Positions 62,087 to 64,000 of a stretch of 64,000 bases of DNA are shown here, piece by piece. Below the pieces are notes generated by a model that ran no database searches, was not told the DNA's origin, and was given only the letters and a program-made list of their open reading frames with translations. A program made the translations under genes and the position numbers. How positions within the stretch are numbered: the first letter of the stretch is position 1; every line of letters begins with the position of its first letter. This stretch comes from Candidatus Phosphoribacter hodrii (lineage in GTDB: Bacteria > Actinomycetota > Actinomycetes > Actinomycetales > Dermatophilaceae), in assembly GCA_016707175.1 (NCBI GenBank), contig JADJIB010000004.1:248001-312000 (forward strand). The letters run 5' to 3'.

Positions 62087-62281
62087 TCAGGCACCCGGCG
62101 GGTGGTCCTGGCCGGGGTCCTGATTCTCGACCGCTGCGCGGTAGTCAGCCTCCTCCTGCGCCCAGCGCTCGCGACGACGTGCAGACACGGCGCCGCGCAG
62201 GTGCCGATAGCCGGGCACAACGATCAGCGCGACCACCGCGAGGATGGCCAGGTTGACGAAGGAGAAGCCCTCCGTGGGCAT
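62087..62281 (-). CDS. Small single-span membrane protein
   Basis: A 64-residue protein: NLAILAVVALIVVPGYRHLR as one membrane helix, then a charged cytoplasmic tail (RRRERWAQEEADYRAAVENQ). The ATG overlaps the TGA of the carboxylase gene as TGATG, so it is translationally coupled to the biotin subunit. Similar small proteins follow acyl-CoA carboxylase genes in relatives, by my recollection; no function is known. Because of a frameshift upstream, a naive frame search fuses it to the carboxylase. Confidence 0.72.
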   Translation of the reverse strand: MPTEGFSFVNLAILAVVALIVVPGYRHLRGAVSARRRERWAQEEADYRAAVENQDPGQDHPPGA

Positions 62282-64000
62282 CAGCCTTCGGCGTCCTTGA
62301 TCTCGGCGAGCACCGTGCCGCTGGCGACGGTCTCGCCGACGGTGGCCTTTGAGCGAGGTGATGACGCCGGCCTTGTGAGCGTTGATCGGCTGCTCCATCT
62401 TCATCGCCTCGAGGACGATGATGAGTTCGCCAGCGGCGACCGTCTGACCTTCTTCGACTGCGACCTTGACGATCGTGCCTTGCATGGGGGCGGTCACCGA
62501 GTCACCGGATGCTGCGCCGCCGGACTTGGCTGCGCCGCTGCGCGCGGCGCCGCCTTCCTCGTCGCCTGCCGCCACTGCCGCCGGTTCCACCGCCGAGCGA
62601 CAGGCCTCCCGGAAGGCTGACTTCAATCCGCTTGCCGCCGACCTCGACGACGAGCTTCTGGCGCTCCTCGGCCTCGGGCAGCGACGCCGGCCCACCGGCA
62701 TACGCAGGGATGGTGTTGTTGAACTCGGTCTCGATCCAGCGGGTGTGGATGGAGAACGCCTCGTGAGGGTCGGCCGGGGCGAAGGCAGGGTCGGCGACGA
62801 CCGCACGGTGGAACGGGATGACCGTGGGCATCCCCTCGACCTCGAACTCAGCCAGGGCACGGCGGGACCGTTCCAGGGCCTGCTGGCGGTCGCGGCCGGT
62901 GACGATGAGCTTGGCAAGCATCGAGTCGAAGGCCCCACCGATGGTGTCGCCTTCGACGAGCCCGGAGTCGACGCGGACGCCGGGCCGGACGGGGTCTTGT
63001 AGACCGTGACGGTGCCGGGTGCCGGGAGGAAGCCGCGACCGGCGTCCTCACCGTTGATCCGGAACTCGATCGAGTGGGCGTGCGGCACCGGGTCGGGGTA
63101 GTCCAACGACTGGCCCTCGGCGATGCGGAACTGCTCACGCACCAGGTCGATGCCGGTGACCTCCTCGCTCACCGGGTGCTCGACCTGCAGGCGGGTGTTG
63201 ACCTCGAGGAAGGAGATGTCACCGGCCGGGCCGACGAGGAACTCGCAGGTGCCTGCGCCGACGTAGCCGGCCTCCTTGAGGATGGCCTTGGAGGCCCGGA
63301 CGAGCTCGTCGTGCTGAGCCTCGGTGAGGAACGGCGCGGGCGCCTCCTCGACGAGCTTCTGGTTGCGCCGCTGCAGCGAGCAGTCGCGGGTCGACACGAC
63401 GACGACGTTGCCGTGCTGGTCGGCGAGGCACTGGGTCTCGACGTGCCGCGGGTGGTCGAGGAAGCGCTCGACGAAGCACTCGCCGCGCCCGAAGGCCGTG
63501 ACCGCCTCGCGGACCGCCGACTCGTACAGCTCGGGGATCGACTCGAGGTCGCGGGCCACCTTGAGCCCGCGGCCGCCGCCGCCATATGCGGCCTTGATCG
63601 CCACGGGCAGCCCGTGCGCCTTGGCGAACTCCACGACCTCGTCGGGCCCGGTCACCGGGTCGGACGTGCCCGGCACCAGGGGGGCGCTGGCCTTGAGGGC
63701 GATGTGGCGGGCCTTGACCTTGTCGCCGAGCGCCTCGATGGCGGCCGGGGGCGGCCCGATCCAGGTGAGTCCGGCATCGATCACGGCCTGGGCGAAGCCG
63801 GCGTTCTCGGCGAGGAAGCCGTAGCCGGGGTGGACGGCGTCGGCCCCGGCCTCCTTGGCGATGGCCAGCAACTTCTCCTGCACGAGGTAACTGTCACCGG
63901 GTGTGGAGCCGTTGAGCGCATACGCCTCGTCGGCCACCTTGACGTGCAGGGCGTCGCGATCGGGATCGGCGTAAACCGCCACGGATCCGATGCCAGCGTC
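62281..64000 (-). pseudogene. Acyl-CoA carboxylase biotin carboxylase/carrier subunit, 5' end outside window, three frameshifts
   Basis: Alpha subunit of an acetyl- or propionyl-CoA carboxylase. The biotin carboxylase domain has GYGFLAENAGFAQA, KAAYGGGGRGLKV, RDCSLQRRNQKLVEE, FLEVNTRLQVEHPVSEEVTG and the ATP-grasp end. The biotin carrier domain has SVTAPMQGTIVKV and EAMKMEQP, whose lysine carries biotin. The frame shifts near 62993, again near 62610, and near 62355, where CAAAGG should be CAAGG; with that A removed the protein ends correctly (AEIKDAEG) at 62281. The N-terminus lies beyond position 64000. Which acyl-CoA it serves depends on the missing beta subunit. Confidence 0.85.

Larger units (their letters stand above)
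2610..62703. repeat. Dispersed octamer CGGCATAC / GTATGCCG, about 78 copies
   Basis: By eye about 39 copies in each orientation occur through the window, for example at 2610, 5326, 9333, 20759, 26309, 31229, 39760, 43648, 48145 and 60936. They fall in genes on both strands and between genes. At about 70% G+C roughly two would be expected by chance. Copies are absent from about 15300-20040, 33630-37180 and 54590-56860. Confidence 0.8.

Noticed and set aside
62087..63982. 631-aa single carboxylase protein with a C-terminal membrane helix
   Set aside because: The fusion arises from the added A near 62355; the small membrane protein has its own ATG at 62281.

Overview
This is a high-G+C actinobacterial chromosome segment. 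The gene content points to the order Micrococcales, and Intrasporangiaceae or a close relative is my best inference: b558-type sdhCAB, pseudouridine catabolism, a Tad pilus locus, WXG100/EssC secretion genes and many leaderless genes. Genes are tightly packed, with 4-bp ATGA/GTGA overlaps. Many begin directly on a GTG or ATG lying 6-9 nt after a TANNNT-like -10 box. A non-palindromic octamer, CGGCATAC/GTATGCCG, recurs about 78 times by eye, equally in both orientations and in both genic and intergenic DNA. It forces the rare codons GCA and TAT in Ala-Tyr and Tyr-Ala pairs. No tRNA, rRNA, CRISPR array or insertion sequence was seen.

Layout. 1-2.9 kb: sdhC-sdhA-sdhB (minus strand, sdhB cut by the window edge). 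3-10.3 kb: manC, an ABC-2 exporter pair, a cobalamin-dependent mutase catalytic subunit without its B12 domain, and psuG-psuK. 10.3-14.2 kb: four 52-bp tandem repeats, then a tandemly duplicated two-gene cassette (lipoprotein + secreted protein, twice). 14.2-21.2 kb: an M20 amidohydrolase, then a BMP-type nucleoside ABC importer and cytidine deaminase. 21.2-30.2 kb: a lipoprotein, a large WXG-like protein, two small WXG100-family proteins and a 1463-residue EssC-type ATPase. 30.2-39.7 kb: a Tad-type operon (CpaB-like, CpaE-like, CpaF, TadB, TadC, small pilin, two TadE, TadG, LysM-BTAD protein). 39.8-42.7 kb: deoA, cupin, add. 42.8-50 kb: RDD, SpoIIM, DUF58, MoxR, DUF4350, DUF4129 and a multi-pass membrane protein. 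50-58.5 kb: a P-loop kinase, two aldehyde dehydrogenase-family genes, deoC, a PH-like protein, an AT-richer orphan, a phosphohexomutase and a purine nucleoside phosphorylase. 58.6-64 kb: an LpdA-type flavoprotein, a polytopic membrane protein, a small membrane protein and an acyl-CoA carboxylase biotin subunit (partial).

How it fits together. The importer, cdd, deoA, add, pnp, phosphohexomutase, deoC and aldehyde dehydrogenase form a nucleoside salvage and catabolism neighbourhood: nucleoside uptake, deamination, phosphorolysis, pentose-phosphate isomerisation, aldol cleavage, aldehyde oxidation. Between cdd and deoA sit about 18.6 kb of secretion/pilus genes. These pair a type VII-like ATPase and its substrates with a Tad platform, but lack the usual ESX membrane partners, mycosin and prepilin peptidase. 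This is the best candidate for an under-described system here.

Caution: from about 57.5 kb to 62.4 kb at least ten apparent single-base frameshifts break five consecutive, otherwise well-conserved genes, while I saw none in the first 57 kb. Local sequence error is the likeliest cause, so those genes are described as they would read if corrected.
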